Positions 8,755 to 16,769 of a DNA stretch of 46,154 bases are shown in pieces. Positions within the stretch are counted from its first letter, which is position 1; each line of letters starts with the position of its first letter. A program made the translations under genes and the position numbers. This DNA comes from an uncultured bacterium (GTDB taxonomy: Bacteria > Verrucomicrobiota > Verrucomicrobiia > Verrucomicrobiales > Akkermansiaceae): positions 1-46,154 of the forward strand of contig CAMACY010000008.1 in assembly GCA_945831585.1 (NCBI GenBank). Direction: 5' to 3'. The notes beneath the pieces were generated by a model. That model made no database searches. It was not told the DNA's origin and was given only the letters and a program-made list of their open reading frames with translations.

Positions 8755-10535
8755 GGCAGATCAGGTCCGGGGCCGGTGTAGGGTTGCACCTGCCCGCTCG
8801 TCAGATCGAGGGTGGGGTCATAATAAGGCGTCTCCACGCCGAAAAGCCCCAGCAGGGTGTGGAACAGGTGTTCATGCCCCACGCGCAGGTTGGCATGGTG
8901 CTTTAGCCCTCGCAGCGCCTCGGCCACATGGGGGTGCAGCGCCTCAAACTCCGGCGACCAGAGCACAAAAGCCCCCACGCGGCTGCCCGTGGTGCGGTGG
9001 TAAGGCACGCGATCCTCGCCGAGCCCGGCGCGCCCCCACAGCCCGTCGTGCCCCAGATACTCGCCGTGGTCGCTGATGTAGACATACACCCAGGGGCGCC
9101 CCGACAGCGCCTCGGCCACACGGCGGAAGAATTCATCGGTGTAATGGATGGTGCTGTCGTAGGCATTGTTGACCTCCTCGGCACGCGCCGCCGGATTCTC
9201 GAAGGAATCCACGGCGGGGGCGAATGGCGGGTTCTTGCGGTCGAAGTGCTCAAAGGGAACGTGACTGCCCTCGTTGTTGACAAAGAACACGAGATTTTCC
9301 CGAGGATGCTCCGCCAGCACCTGCTGCATCTGCGGCACCGTGGTCCAAGGCGAGCCGGGAGCGTTGAAACGTTGGCGGCTCACGCGGGTCAGCACGCGCA
9401 CCACGCGATCGTACTTGAGCTGCTGGGCGCAGCGCCGCCCGAAGAACGAGTACACCGAAAAACCGTTAGCGGCAAAGAGGTCGAGCACCGAACCCGTGGT
9501 GGGCTGCGTGGCGGGGTCGCGGTCGGTGATGGCGCGGCGGCCGTTGGTCAGGATGACCAGCTCGGCCTGGCAGGTGTCGCAGGCGGCGGAGATGCAGTTC
9601 GACCAATTCACCAAGCGGCTCTGCCGCCGCAACCAAGGGGTGGTGTCGCGCTCGTAGCCGTTTAGGCTCATGCGGTCGGCGCGGATACTCTCGCCGACAT
9701 GCAGCACCAAAACCACCGACTCATTCCCCTGCAGGGTGCGGATGCTCGAGGGGCGCCAAGCCGGAGACGGCAGACTCTCGGCCTGCGTGATGGTCTCCTG
9801 ATTGACAGAAAGCGCCTCGACCAACGCATCAACCAACGCGACCGCCTCGGTCGCCGGCCAGAAATACTGCGGCGTGCGGTGTTTGGGTGGCACACACGTT
9901 CCCGCCAACAGCGCCAGCGCCACCCACAGCACCCCCATGCGAAACAGCGCCGGACGCGAACAGGGGCGCAGGATGCGGTGCAGCGCACAGGACACCGCTG
10001 CCGCCACCAGCGCCGACAAAAGCGCCAGCAGCGCATTGCCCGGCGTGCAATAGGAGAAAAACTCCTCCTGCGAGGCCTCCAGCGTCTCGGCCAGCACCAG
10101 GGAATTGATGCTGGAGCCGTATTCAAGCATCCCGATGGCCTGCCCGAACTCCAAGAAAAGGAACAGCCCCCACAGCAGCCCGGCGCCCCAACGGCCGAGC
10201 AAGGCCGGCGCGAGGCACATGCAGCCCAGCGTCATGAACACGGCCAAGCCCAGCTGCCATGGCGCAGCATAAGCGAACAGGTTGACCCCGTTGAGCAGCA
10301 CCGCCAGCCCTAGCAAGGCCCACAAGCGCGGTACGCCCACGGAATCCGACATCCCCACACGCCCCGAGAACCAACGCAACAGCGGCAAGGAAAGCAAGGC
10401 ACCCCAGGCGCACAGCCCCCAATCGCCCCACACGAAGGGCTCGCGCCACGAGCGCAGGCTCTGCACGGCAGCGTAGACCGGCAAGGCCAACGCCGCCACA
10501 GCAAAAAACAGGGGCGAGAGGAGCAAGCGGCGCAT
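8751..10535 (-). CDS. EptA/CptA-like phosphoethanolamine transferase
   Basis: A 594-aa inner-membrane enzyme with about five N-terminal transmembrane helices (residues 1-230) and a C-terminal alkaline-phosphatase-like catalytic domain. Motifs seen are VLHVGESIRADRMSLNGY (metal-binding Glu), ISAACDTCQAELV (Thr between two Cys at the nucleophile position), FFVNNEGSHVPF and YISDHGEYLGHDGLWGR (Asp/His metal ligands). Family members transfer phosphoethanolamine to lipid A or the LPS core and can raise resistance to cationic peptides. It starts 3 bp after the ylbF-like gene and overlaps the DUF5009 gene by 4 bp. Acceptor identity cannot be read from sequence. Confidence 0.88.
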   Translation of the reverse strand: MRRLLLSPLFFAVAALALPVYAAVQSLRSWREPFVWGDWGLCAWGALLSLPLLRWFSGRVGMSDSVGVPRLWALLGLAVLLNGVNLFAYAAPWQLGLAVFMTLGCMCLAPALLGRWGAGLLWGLFLFLEFGQAIGMLEYGSSINSLVLAETLEASQEEFFSYCTPGNALLALLSALVAAAVSCALHRILRPCSRPALFRMGVLWVALALLAGTCVPPKHRTPQYFWPATEAVALVDALVEALSVNQETITQAESLPSPAWRPSSIRTLQGNESVVLVLHVGESIRADRMSLNGYERDTTPWLRRQSRLVNWSNCISAACDTCQAELVILTNGRRAITDRDPATQPTTGSVLDLFAANGFSVYSFFGRRCAQQLKYDRVVRVLTRVSRQRFNAPGSPWTTVPQMQQVLAEHPRENLVFFVNNEGSHVPFEHFDRKNPPFAPAVDSFENPAARAEEVNNAYDSTIHYTDEFFRRVAEALSGRPWVYVYISDHGEYLGHDGLWGRAGLGEDRVPYHRTTGSRVGAFVLWSPEFEALHPHVAEALRGLKHHANLRVGHEHLFHTLLGLFGVETPYYDPTLDLTSGQVQPYTGPGPDLP

Positions 10536-10538
10536 GGC

Positions 10539-11108
10539 TTACGCACCGTGCTTGCCGCAGCCGCACTCGCCCTCACCATGCTTGTGCTTGCCGCAGCACT
10601 CGCCCTCACCGTGCTTGTGCTTGCCGCAGCATTCGCCCTCGCCGTGCTTGCAGGACTCCTTGTCGCAGTCCTCGCAGTCGCCGTGGCAGCCACCGCCGCA
10701 GGAGCAGCTGCTCATCTGCTGCGTGAGGGTGGCGGCCACCTCCTCGTCCGTGGGGGCGCAGCCCTTCTGAATGGCCAGCACAAGGTATTGCTGCACGGTG
10801 GCAATCATTTCCTCCACCTGCTGATTGGCCTCCAAAAATCCCTTGCACAGCTCATTCTCCACCACGGCGGCGCGCAGCTTGTCGAACTCCGCTAGCTCCG
10901 CTTCCGAGGGGCTCATGCCCGCTTGGTGCTTCTCACGCAGCTTTTCGCCGTACTCATTGAGGCGGCGGAACAAATCCGTCGCTGCCGGATTCTGGTAAAA
11001 GAGCCCGATGCGTGCCTTGGCCGCAACCACTTTCTGATTTTGCGCAAAGGCAGACGCGAGATTCGTCACATGTGCCACCAACTCGGGGGTTAGGGAGGTA
11101 TTTGCCAT
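10539..11108 (-). CDS. YlbF/YmcA-family protein with Cys/His-rich repeat tail
   Basis: A 189-aa protein in two parts. Residues 1-130 are all-helical and match the YlbF/YmcA (Com_YlbF, DUF964) family, with the typical NPAATDLFRRLNEYGEKL and EFDKLRAAVVENELCKGFLE segments. In Firmicutes that family forms a complex affecting RNase Y and development; its role elsewhere is unclear. Residues 131-189 are very unusual, with 12 Cys and many His and Gly. They include SCSCGGGCHGDCEDCDK and then near-perfect 11-residue repeats (HKHGEGECCGK). This resembles a metal-binding tail. The gene leads an operon with the EptA-like and DUF5009 genes. Its promoter ends 9 nt before the ATG. Confidence 0.82.
   Translation of the reverse strand: MANTSLTPELVAHVTNLASAFAQNQKVVAAKARIGLFYQNPAATDLFRRLNEYGEKLREKHQAGMSPSEAELAEFDKLRAAVVENELCKGFLEANQQVEEMIATVQQYLVLAIQKGCAPTDEEVAATLTQQMSSCSCGGGCHGDCEDCDKESCKHGEGECCGKHKHGEGECCGKHKHGEGECGCGKHGA
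10548..10649 (-). repeat. 33-bp tandem repeat encoding HKHGEGECCGK units
   Basis: About three tandem copies of a 33-bp unit encode the C-terminal Cys/His repeats of the YlbF-family protein. The first two copies are nearly identical at DNA level and the last is degenerate (ECGCGK). The copies stay in frame, so array length could vary between strains without breaking the gene. Confidence 0.8.
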
Positions 11109-11117
11109 AACGGGGAG

Positions 11118-11146
11118 ATGCTAGCACATCGCCGCCCGGCAGGCAA
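11118..11146 (-). promoter_or_regulatory. Promoter of ylbF-eptA-DUF5009 operon, leaderless geometry
   Basis: On the minus strand TTGCCT (11146-11141), 17 bp and TAGCAT (11123-11118) end 9 nt before the ATG. It is divergent from the gspE promoter about 75 bp away. Confidence 0.65.
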
Positions 11147-11221
11147 TGAGGAATCGTGTCTCCCGCGCCCCCGTTCCGGCAAGAAAGTACACAAAAATGA
11201 AATTTTCGTCTAAAAGGGCTG

Positions 11222-11250
11222 TTGACGCAAGGCGGGGAATCGTGTAGAGT
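11222..11250 (+). promoter_or_regulatory. Promoter upstream of the first secretion ATPase
   Basis: TTGACG (11222-11227), 17 bp and TAGAGT (11245-11250). Transcription should begin near 11257, leaving a leader of about 56 nt that contains a terminator-like hairpin before the GTG start at 11313. Confidence 0.65.
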
Positions 11251-11263
11251 AAAGGACAGCAGA

Positions 11264-11288
11264 AACCCCATTTGCGGGGTTCCTTTTT
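11264..11288 (+). terminator. Terminator-like hairpin in the gspE leader (possible attenuator)
   Basis: The stem AACCCC/GGGGTT (11264-11269 and 11276-11281) with a 6-nt loop is followed by CC and five T. It sits between the promoter and the first gene of the secretion block, so it would either attenuate transcription or stop read-through. No leader peptide was identified. Confidence 0.6.
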
Positions 11289-11312
11289 ACTTTCATCCAC
11301 CTCTTCACCTCC

Positions 11313-12938
11313 GTGTACTCGAACGAATCCTTTCTCCTGCAACTCCTGGTCGAATCGGGAGCCATCGATCAGGGCACCTTGGACGCGATTTCAGCCCAAC
11401 TCTCTCCGCTGGACAGCGTCATTACCTATTTGGTGAACAACAACTACCTGACAGGTGAATACATCGCTCAGGTGGCGGCGGCTAACTCCGGCTTGGAATA
11501 TGTCGATTTGGCGGCTTTCGAGGTCGACCCCAGCATCATCGCCGGCGTCAAGGGCGAACTGGCGCGCCGCGTCGGCTTCCTGCCCATCGGCGACGACGGC
11601 TTTTCGCTGCAAGTCGCTCTGGCCGACCCCTTCGACATGCAGACCATGGACAGCCTGCCGCAGTTCCTGGGGCGCGATGTCAGCTTCTTCGTCTGCTCGG
11701 AGCAAGGGCTCAAAAAGGCGCTGGACAAGTATTACCCCGAAAAGACCAAATTTGCCAAGGGCGACACCGAGGGACCCATCATCGAGCTGGTGGAGAACAT
11801 GTTTAACGAGGCGCACGAGATGCGCGCCTCGGATATCCACATCGAACCGATGGAGGATCGCGTGCGCATGCGCTACCGCATCGACGGTCGCCTGGTCGAG
11901 GTGGCCAACCACCCCAAGAAACTGCTCGGTCCCATCGTGGCTCGCCTCAAGGTGATGAGCAGCTCCATGAGTATCGCCGAGAAGCGCGTCCCGCAGGACG
12001 GACGCATCGAGATGGACCTGCGCGACGGCGCACACATTGACCTCCGTGTCAGCACGGTGCCGACCAACCACGGCGAATCGGTCGTCATGCGTATTCTCGA
12101 CAAGAGCGCCCTCTCCCTCGGGCTGCCGCAGCTCGGCTTCCTTTCCGACGACCAAGCCACCTTCGACCGTCTGGTTACCCTGCCCGACGGCGTGATTCTC
12201 GTCACGGGTCCCACGGGTTCGGGTAAGACGACCACCCTCTACGCCTGCCTGAACCACCTCAACCGCCCCGACAAAAAGATTATCACCGCCGAAGATCCCG
12301 TCGAGTACGAGATGAGCGGCATCAACCAGGTGATGATCCGCAGCGAAATCGGCATGACCTTCGCCGCCGCTCTGCGTGCCATGTTGCGCCAGGCGCCCAA
12401 CATCATCATGATCGGCGAAATTCGCGACGGCGAGACCGCCGCCATCGCCATCCAGGCCGCCATGACCGGTCACCTCGTGCTCTCCACCCTGCACACCAAC
12501 GACGCCCCCTCCTCCGTGGCGCGTCTGGCCGACATGGGGGTCGATCGCTTCCTCATCGCCTCGGCCGTGCGCGCCATCATGGCGCAGCGCCTGTGCCGCA
12601 GCCTCTGCTCCGCCTGCAAGATGGAGGGCAGCCTGACGCCCAAGCAAGCCTCCACGCTGGGAATTGACCCCAACCACCCCGTCATGGTCGCCCGCCCCGG
12701 CGGCTGCGAAAAATGCCGAGGCAAGGGTATGCGCGGGCGACTCGGCATCTTTGAAATCTTCCAAGTCACGGACGACGTGCGCGGGCTCATCAACTCCAAC
12801 CTCACCTCGGCGCAGCTGCGCAAGAAAGCCCGCGAGCTGGGCATGCGCACCCTGCGTGAGGACGGCATCCGCAAGGTTCTTGCCGGCATGACCACCGCCG
12901 ACGAAGTCATCCGCGTCACCAACGGCGACGCCAGCTAA
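11313..12938 (+). CDS. GspE/PilB-type secretion ATPase (first of two)
   Basis: A cytoplasmic AAA-like ATPase of 541 aa that powers pseudopilus or pilus assembly. Residues 1-145 form an MshEN/T2SSE-N-like domain. The ATPase core has the Asp box (ASDIHIEP, 172-179), Walker A GPTGSGKTT at 299-307, Walker B IIMIGEIRD with Glu369, and the His box HLVLSTLHTNDA. A tetracysteine zinc motif follows (Cys432, Cys435, Cys465, Cys468). The start is GTG at 11313; no ATG occurs early in the frame and there is no clear ribosome-binding site, so the start is uncertain by several codons. A second, paralogous ATPase follows after 36 bp. Confidence 0.93.
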   Translation: MYSNESFLLQLLVESGAIDQGTLDAISAQLSPLDSVITYLVNNNYLTGEYIAQVAAANSGLEYVDLAAFEVDPSIIAGVKGELARRVGFLPIGDDGFSLQVALADPFDMQTMDSLPQFLGRDVSFFVCSEQGLKKALDKYYPEKTKFAKGDTEGPIIELVENMFNEAHEMRASDIHIEPMEDRVRMRYRIDGRLVEVANHPKKLLGPIVARLKVMSSSMSIAEKRVPQDGRIEMDLRDGAHIDLRVSTVPTNHGESVVMRILDKSALSLGLPQLGFLSDDQATFDRLVTLPDGVILVTGPTGSGKTTTLYACLNHLNRPDKKIITAEDPVEYEMSGINQVMIRSEIGMTFAAALRAMLRQAPNIIMIGEIRDGETAAIAIQAAMTGHLVLSTLHTNDAPSSVARLADMGVDRFLIASAVRAIMAQRLCRSLCSACKMEGSLTPKQASTLGIDPNHPVMVARPGGCEKCRGKGMRGRLGIFEIFQVTDDVRGLINSNLTSAQLRKKARELGMRTLREDGIRKVLAGMTTADEVIRVTNGDAS

Positions 12939-12974
12939 CCCCCTTTCCCACCACCACACCCCATCACAACAGAC

Positions 12975-14639
12975 ATGAACAACGACTTAGCCATTGATGT
13001 ATTCATCAACAACGGCATGTTGGACAAGGCCACGTCCAAGGACATCCGGGATGAAATGGCCAACAGCGGCAAGGAACTGTGGGAAACGCTCATCGACTTC
13101 GGCATTCTGAGCAGCCCCGAAGATTTTTGGAGCATCATCGCCAACGAAGTCGGCGCTCAATTCATCTCGCTGGCCGACTTTGTCCCCCCGCGCGAGGTGC
13201 TCGACATGCTGCCGGCGGCGCAAGCACGCCTGCACGGCGCCCTGCCCGTGGAATACCGCGAGGGCGAGGGGCTCTACGTCTGCCTGGAGGATCCGCTGAA
13301 TCCGCAGACGGTCGACGACCTGCGCATGAGCACCGGCAAGGATATTTACCTGTACGTTGCGGCGGACTACGAGGTGCGCGCCCGGCTGCAGGAGTGCTAC
13401 GGCGGCGCCGAGGCCGCCATGGACGACCTGCTGGGCGAAATGAGCACCATGAGTGTCTCCTCCGACGGCGCAGATGAGGCCAACGCCGCCCCCATCATCA
13501 AATTCGTCAACCTCGTCATCACCCAGGCCATCAAGGAAAAAGCCTCGGATATTCACCTGGAACCCTTTGAAAAAGAGTTCAAGATTCGCTACCGCGTCGA
13601 CGGTGCCCTGTACGAAATGGCTCCGCCCCCCGTCCACTTGGCCAACCCCGTCATCTCGCGCGTCAAGGTCATGGCCGGCATGAACATCGCTGAGCGCCGC
13701 GTGCCGCAAGACGGACGCATCGTCATGAAGATGGGCAAGGTCAGCGTCGACATGCGTGTCAACTCCCTGCCCACCCAGTACGGTGAGTCCGTGGTGCTCC
13801 GTGTGCTCGACCGCAACAGCGTGGCGCTCGACCTCAACAACCTCAACCTGCCCCCGCAGCTGCACGAATACATCGTCGACACCGTCAACAAGCCCAACGG
13901 CATCTTTGTCGTCACCGGCCCCACGGGCTCGGGCAAAACGACGACTCTGTATGCGGCACTGCGCGAGGTCAACACCGAGGACTCCAAGCTGCTCACCGCC
14001 GAGGATCCCGTGGAATACGACATCGACGGCATTGTGCAGGTACCCATCAACGAAGCCATCGGCGTGACCTTCCCCCGCGTGCTGCGCGCCTTCCTCCGCC
14101 AGGACCCCGACCGCATTCTCGTGGGCGAAATCCGCGACAAGGACACCGCGCAGATTGCCATTCAGGCGGCTCTGACGGGTCACTTGGTGCTCTCCACCCT
14201 GCACACGAACGACGCCGCCGGCGCCGTCACCCGATTTGTGGACATGGGGGTGCAGCCCTTCCTGCTCTCCGCCACCTTGCTGGGCGTGCTGGGTCAGCGC
14301 CTCGTGCGTACCATCTGCCCCTACTGCAAGACGGCCTACCGCCCCTCCAACAGTCTGCTCAACCAGCTGGGCATCAACCCCGCCCTCATCGGCAATCAGC
14401 AGTTCTTTACGGGCGGGCGCTGCGACAAGTGTGCCAACACGGGCTACAAGGGGCGCAAGGGCATCCACGAGCTGCTCAAGGTCACCGACCCCATCCGCGA
14501 GCTCATCACGCAGAACGTCCCCTCCGTGGTACTCCGTCAAAAAGCCATCGAGCTGGGCATGACCACCCTGCGCCAGGACGGCATCCAAAACATCTTTGAG
14601 GGCAATACCACCATCGAAGAAGTGCTTAAATACACCTAA
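12975..14639 (+). CDS. PilB/GspE-type secretion ATPase (second of two)
   Basis: A 554-aa paralogue of the preceding gene with the same architecture. It has an N-terminal MshEN-like region (1-150), a short acidic/Ser linker, the Asp box (ASDIHLEP) and Walker A GPTGSGKTT at 315-323. Walker B is RILVGEIRD, the His box is HLVLSTLHTNDAAGA, and a CPYC/CDKC zinc motif follows. The two N-terminal domains differ clearly, while the ATPase cores are similar. This suggests separate partners (for example pilus versus secretion, or different inner-membrane adaptors) rather than a recent duplication. The gene lies in tandem with a GspF/PilC gene and a pseudopilin. No ribosome-binding site is visible before the ATG. 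Confidence 0.94.
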   Translation: MNNDLAIDVFINNGMLDKATSKDIRDEMANSGKELWETLIDFGILSSPEDFWSIIANEVGAQFISLADFVPPREVLDMLPAAQARLHGALPVEYREGEGLYVCLEDPLNPQTVDDLRMSTGKDIYLYVAADYEVRARLQECYGGAEAAMDDLLGEMSTMSVSSDGADEANAAPIIKFVNLVITQAIKEKASDIHLEPFEKEFKIRYRVDGALYEMAPPPVHLANPVISRVKVMAGMNIAERRVPQDGRIVMKMGKVSVDMRVNSLPTQYGESVVLRVLDRNSVALDLNNLNLPPQLHEYIVDTVNKPNGIFVVTGPTGSGKTTTLYAALREVNTEDSKLLTAEDPVEYDIDGIVQVPINEAIGVTFPRVLRAFLRQDPDRILVGEIRDKDTAQIAIQAALTGHLVLSTLHTNDAAGAVTRFVDMGVQPFLLSATLLGVLGQRLVRTICPYCKTAYRPSNSLLNQLGINPALIGNQQFFTGGRCDKCANTGYKGRKGIHELLKVTDPIRELITQNVPSVVLRQKAIELGMTTLRQDGIQNIFEGNTTIEEVLKYT

Positions 14640-14643
14640 TGGC

Positions 14644-14672
14644 TTGACGCTCTCCCCCGCATCTGCTATCTT
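14644..14672 (+). promoter_or_regulatory. Promoter before gspF/pilC
   Basis: TTGACG (14644-14649), 17 bp and TATCTT (14667-14672) lie in the 68-bp gap between the second ATPase and the GspF/PilC gene. The predicted leader is about 29 nt. It would allow the inner-membrane protein and pilin to be expressed independently of the ATPases. Confidence 0.6.
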
Positions 14673-14707
14673 CACATCATCATCCCTTTCTAACCACACT
14701 CTCACCT

Positions 14708-15985
14708 ATGCCTAATTTCAAATACACCGCGCTGGATCAGAACGGTAATGAGAAGACCGGCTTCATTTCCGCCGATTCCAAAATTGCCGCTATTGAGCAG
14801 ATCCGCGCGCAGGGGCTGCTCGTGCGCGAATGCGTCGAAAGCTCCAAGAACGCCCCCGCCGCAGCCAAGAAAAAAGATTCCAAAGCCAAGGCTCCCAAGA
14901 AAGAAAAGACCAAAGGCAAGGCAGGCGGCAGTGTCAAGCAGAAGGAGATGATGGTGTTCTCCCGCCAGCTGGCCACCCTGATCAGTGCGGGATTGCCCCT
15001 GCTCCAAAGCCTCAATGTCTTGGGTAAGCAGGAGCCCAACGCCAACCTCCGCGCCACCATCACGGCGCTGAGCGATGCCGTGCAGGGCGGATCCACCTTC
15101 TCCGAAGCCCTCTCGGCCTACCCCAAGATGTTCAACAAGCTCTTTGTGAACATGGTCAAAGCCGGTGAGGTCGGCGGTGTGCTTGAGGTCGTGCTCAACC
15201 GTCTGGCCGAGTATCAGGAAAAGGCCAACCGCCTGCGCGGCAAGCTGGTTTCCGCCATGGTGTACCCCACCATCATCATGGTGATTGCCGTGGGCATTCT
15301 CGTCTTCCTCATGCTGGTCATCGTGCCCAAGTTCAAGGAAATGTTCGAGGGGCAGAACATGGAGTTGCCCGCCCTCTCGCAATTCGTCTTCAACTTCTCG
15401 GACAACTGCATGGCCGACAGTTTGATTCCTCTGGTGCCTAACGCCGTGCTCTTCCTCATCCTGGTGATGATTGCCATCGTCGGTATCCACTTCTGGAAGA
15501 AAACACCCAAGGGCGGACGCATCGTCGACAACGCCATGCTCAAGCTGCCCAAGGTCGGCCATCTGAACAAGGTGAGCGCCGTTGCCCGCTTCTCGCGCAC
15601 CTTCGGCACCCTCGTTTCCTCCGGTGTGCCCATCCTGCAAGCGCTGCTCATCACCCGCGATACCGCCGGCAATGTCGTCGTGGCCGATGCCATTACCAAG
15701 ATTCACGACTCGGTGCGCGAGGGTGAGTCCATCGTCACCCCCATGAGCACCAGCCCCGTCTTCCCGCCGATGATGATTTCCATGGTCGACGTGGGTGAGG
15801 AAACCGGTCAGCTGCCCGACATGCTCATGAAGGTCGCCGAGGTCTACGATGAGGAAGTCGACAACTCCGTCACCGCCCTCACCGCTATGCTGGAGCCGCT
15901 CATGATTGTGTTCCTCGCCGTTGTGGTCGGCAGCATCGTGTTGGCCATGTTCATGCCGATGATGGAAATCATCAAAAATGTCTGA
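14708..15985 (+). CDS. GspF/PilC-family inner-membrane secretion protein
   Basis: A 425-aa polytopic platform protein of type II secretion/type IV pilus systems. The N-terminus begins with the usual FKYTALDQNGNEKTGFI segment, followed by a Lys/Ala-rich linker (about 55-80). Two GspF domains follow at about 85-210 and 290-410, each with a conserved block (FSRQLATLISAGLPLLQSL and FSRTFGTLVSSGVPILQAL). Three transmembrane helices are visible, at about residues 185-210, 240-262 and the C-terminus (VVVGSIVLAMFMPM). It interacts with the cytoplasmic ATPase in known systems. It lies between the two ATPases and the pseudopilin. Confidence 0.95.
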   Translation: MPNFKYTALDQNGNEKTGFISADSKIAAIEQIRAQGLLVRECVESSKNAPAAAKKKDSKAKAPKKEKTKGKAGGSVKQKEMMVFSRQLATLISAGLPLLQSLNVLGKQEPNANLRATITALSDAVQGGSTFSEALSAYPKMFNKLFVNMVKAGEVGGVLEVVLNRLAEYQEKANRLRGKLVSAMVYPTIIMVIAVGILVFLMLVIVPKFKEMFEGQNMELPALSQFVFNFSDNCMADSLIPLVPNAVLFLILVMIAIVGIHFWKKTPKGGRIVDNAMLKLPKVGHLNKVSAVARFSRTFGTLVSSGVPILQALLITRDTAGNVVVADAITKIHDSVREGESIVTPMSTSPVFPPMMISMVDVGEETGQLPDMLMKVAEVYDEEVDNSVTALTAMLEPLMIVFLAVVVGSIVLAMFMPMMEIIKNV

Positions 15986-15997
15986 TTCTCTAACCCG

Positions 15998-16027
15998 CTG
16001 CGGCGCTGCTCCCCGGCAGCGCCGCAG
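15998..16027 (+). terminator. Strong hairpin between gspF/pilC and pseudopilin
   Basis: A perfect 12-bp GC-rich stem (CTGCGGCGCTGC/GCAGCGCCGCAG) with a 6-nt loop lies just after the GspF/PilC stop. No T-run follows, so it may be an mRNA-stabilising or processing element that sets pilin dosage rather than a terminator. Confidence 0.5.
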
Positions 16028-16063
16028 ACGGGAGCTGTTTCACCCCCGCGCTCCACAGAACTT

Positions 16064-16702
16064 ATGAAGATTCCCCCTTTCACCACCGCGACCAAGGGTT
16101 TTACGCTCATTGAAATCCTCATCGCTACGGCCATTCTCGCTGCGCTGGCGGCGGGCATGTGGGAAGCCTCGGCCTACGCCAAAGCTCGCGGTCTGAAGAA
16201 CACCGCCACCGCCCAGGTGCAGCTGCTCGAGACCGCCATGAATGCCTACCGCACCGACAGCGGCGGCACCCTCCCCTTCGGACGAGGCGATGAATACAGC
16301 TCCCACGTGCTCTACAAGACGCTTTTCTGCGACCACGACAACGATGGCGAACCCGACACCATCGACGGCGCAACCGCCATGCCCTACTGCCCGACGCTGG
16401 TCATTGTCAAAAAACATGACACCGAAAATCAGGAAGGCATCCCCTGCATGAAGTATAAAATCTCGGCCAAGGGAGAGGGCGGCAAGCGCGTCAGCGGCAA
16501 ATACTACCTCATCATTGACCCCTGGGGCAATCCCTACCGCTACCGCCTTGGTTACGAGGTGGAAGATGAGAAAGGCAAGACCGGTCCCGGCATCAACCCC
16601 GACTTCGACATCTTCTCCCAAGGTCCCGACGGTTTAGGGCAAGGCAAGACCAACGCCGACGAGGATGCGGATAACGTCACCAACATCCGGAGTTGGAAGT
16701 AA
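16064..16702 (+). CDS. GspG-like pseudopilin with type III-like prepilin leader
   Basis: A 212-aa prepilin-like protein. The leader ends in Gly12, followed by FTLIEILIATAILAALAAGM: prepilin peptidase would cut before Phe13, and Glu17 is the conserved +5 Glu. The hydrophobic helix is residues 13-35. The C-terminal region contains DPWGNPYRYRLG and FDIFSQGPDG, typical of the GspG-type major pseudopilin domain with its calcium-binding loop. It is larger than classical GspG because of an internal insertion (about residues 65-125) with four Asp-rich or Cys-containing segments. It is the last gene of the secretion block. Other T2SS/T4P components (secretin, GspC, peptidase) are not in this window. 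Confidence 0.9.
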   Translation: MKIPPFTTATKGFTLIEILIATAILAALAAGMWEASAYAKARGLKNTATAQVQLLETAMNAYRTDSGGTLPFGRGDEYSSHVLYKTLFCDHDNDGEPDTIDGATAMPYCPTLVIVKKHDTENQEGIPCMKYKISAKGEGGKRVSGKYYLIIDPWGNPYRYRLGYEVEDEKGKTGPGINPDFDIFSQGPDGLGQGKTNADEDADNVTNIRSWK

Positions 16703-16727
16703 GTTCCGTTCCCCTTTTTTCACGCCA

Positions 16728-16752
16728 AGGCTGCTGCATCTGCAGCCTTTTT
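16728..16752 (+). terminator. Intrinsic terminator after the pseudopilin
   Basis: A perfect 7-bp stem AGGCTGC/GCAGCCT with a 7-nt loop is followed by four to five T. It lies between the pseudopilin stop and the GH89 start, so it should end the secretion transcript or attenuate entry into the GH89 gene. Confidence 0.75.
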
Positions 16753-16769
16753 ACTATCAAGCTTTTTCC

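Noticed and set aside
10548..10649. Tandem repeats considered as a CRISPR-like array
   Set aside because: The repeats have no unique spacers and are in-frame codons of the YlbF-family protein.
11391..12959. Long minus-strand open frame opposite the first secretion ATPase
   Set aside because: Antisense to a conserved ATPase and rich in His/Asp/Val in the pattern typical of a shadow reading.
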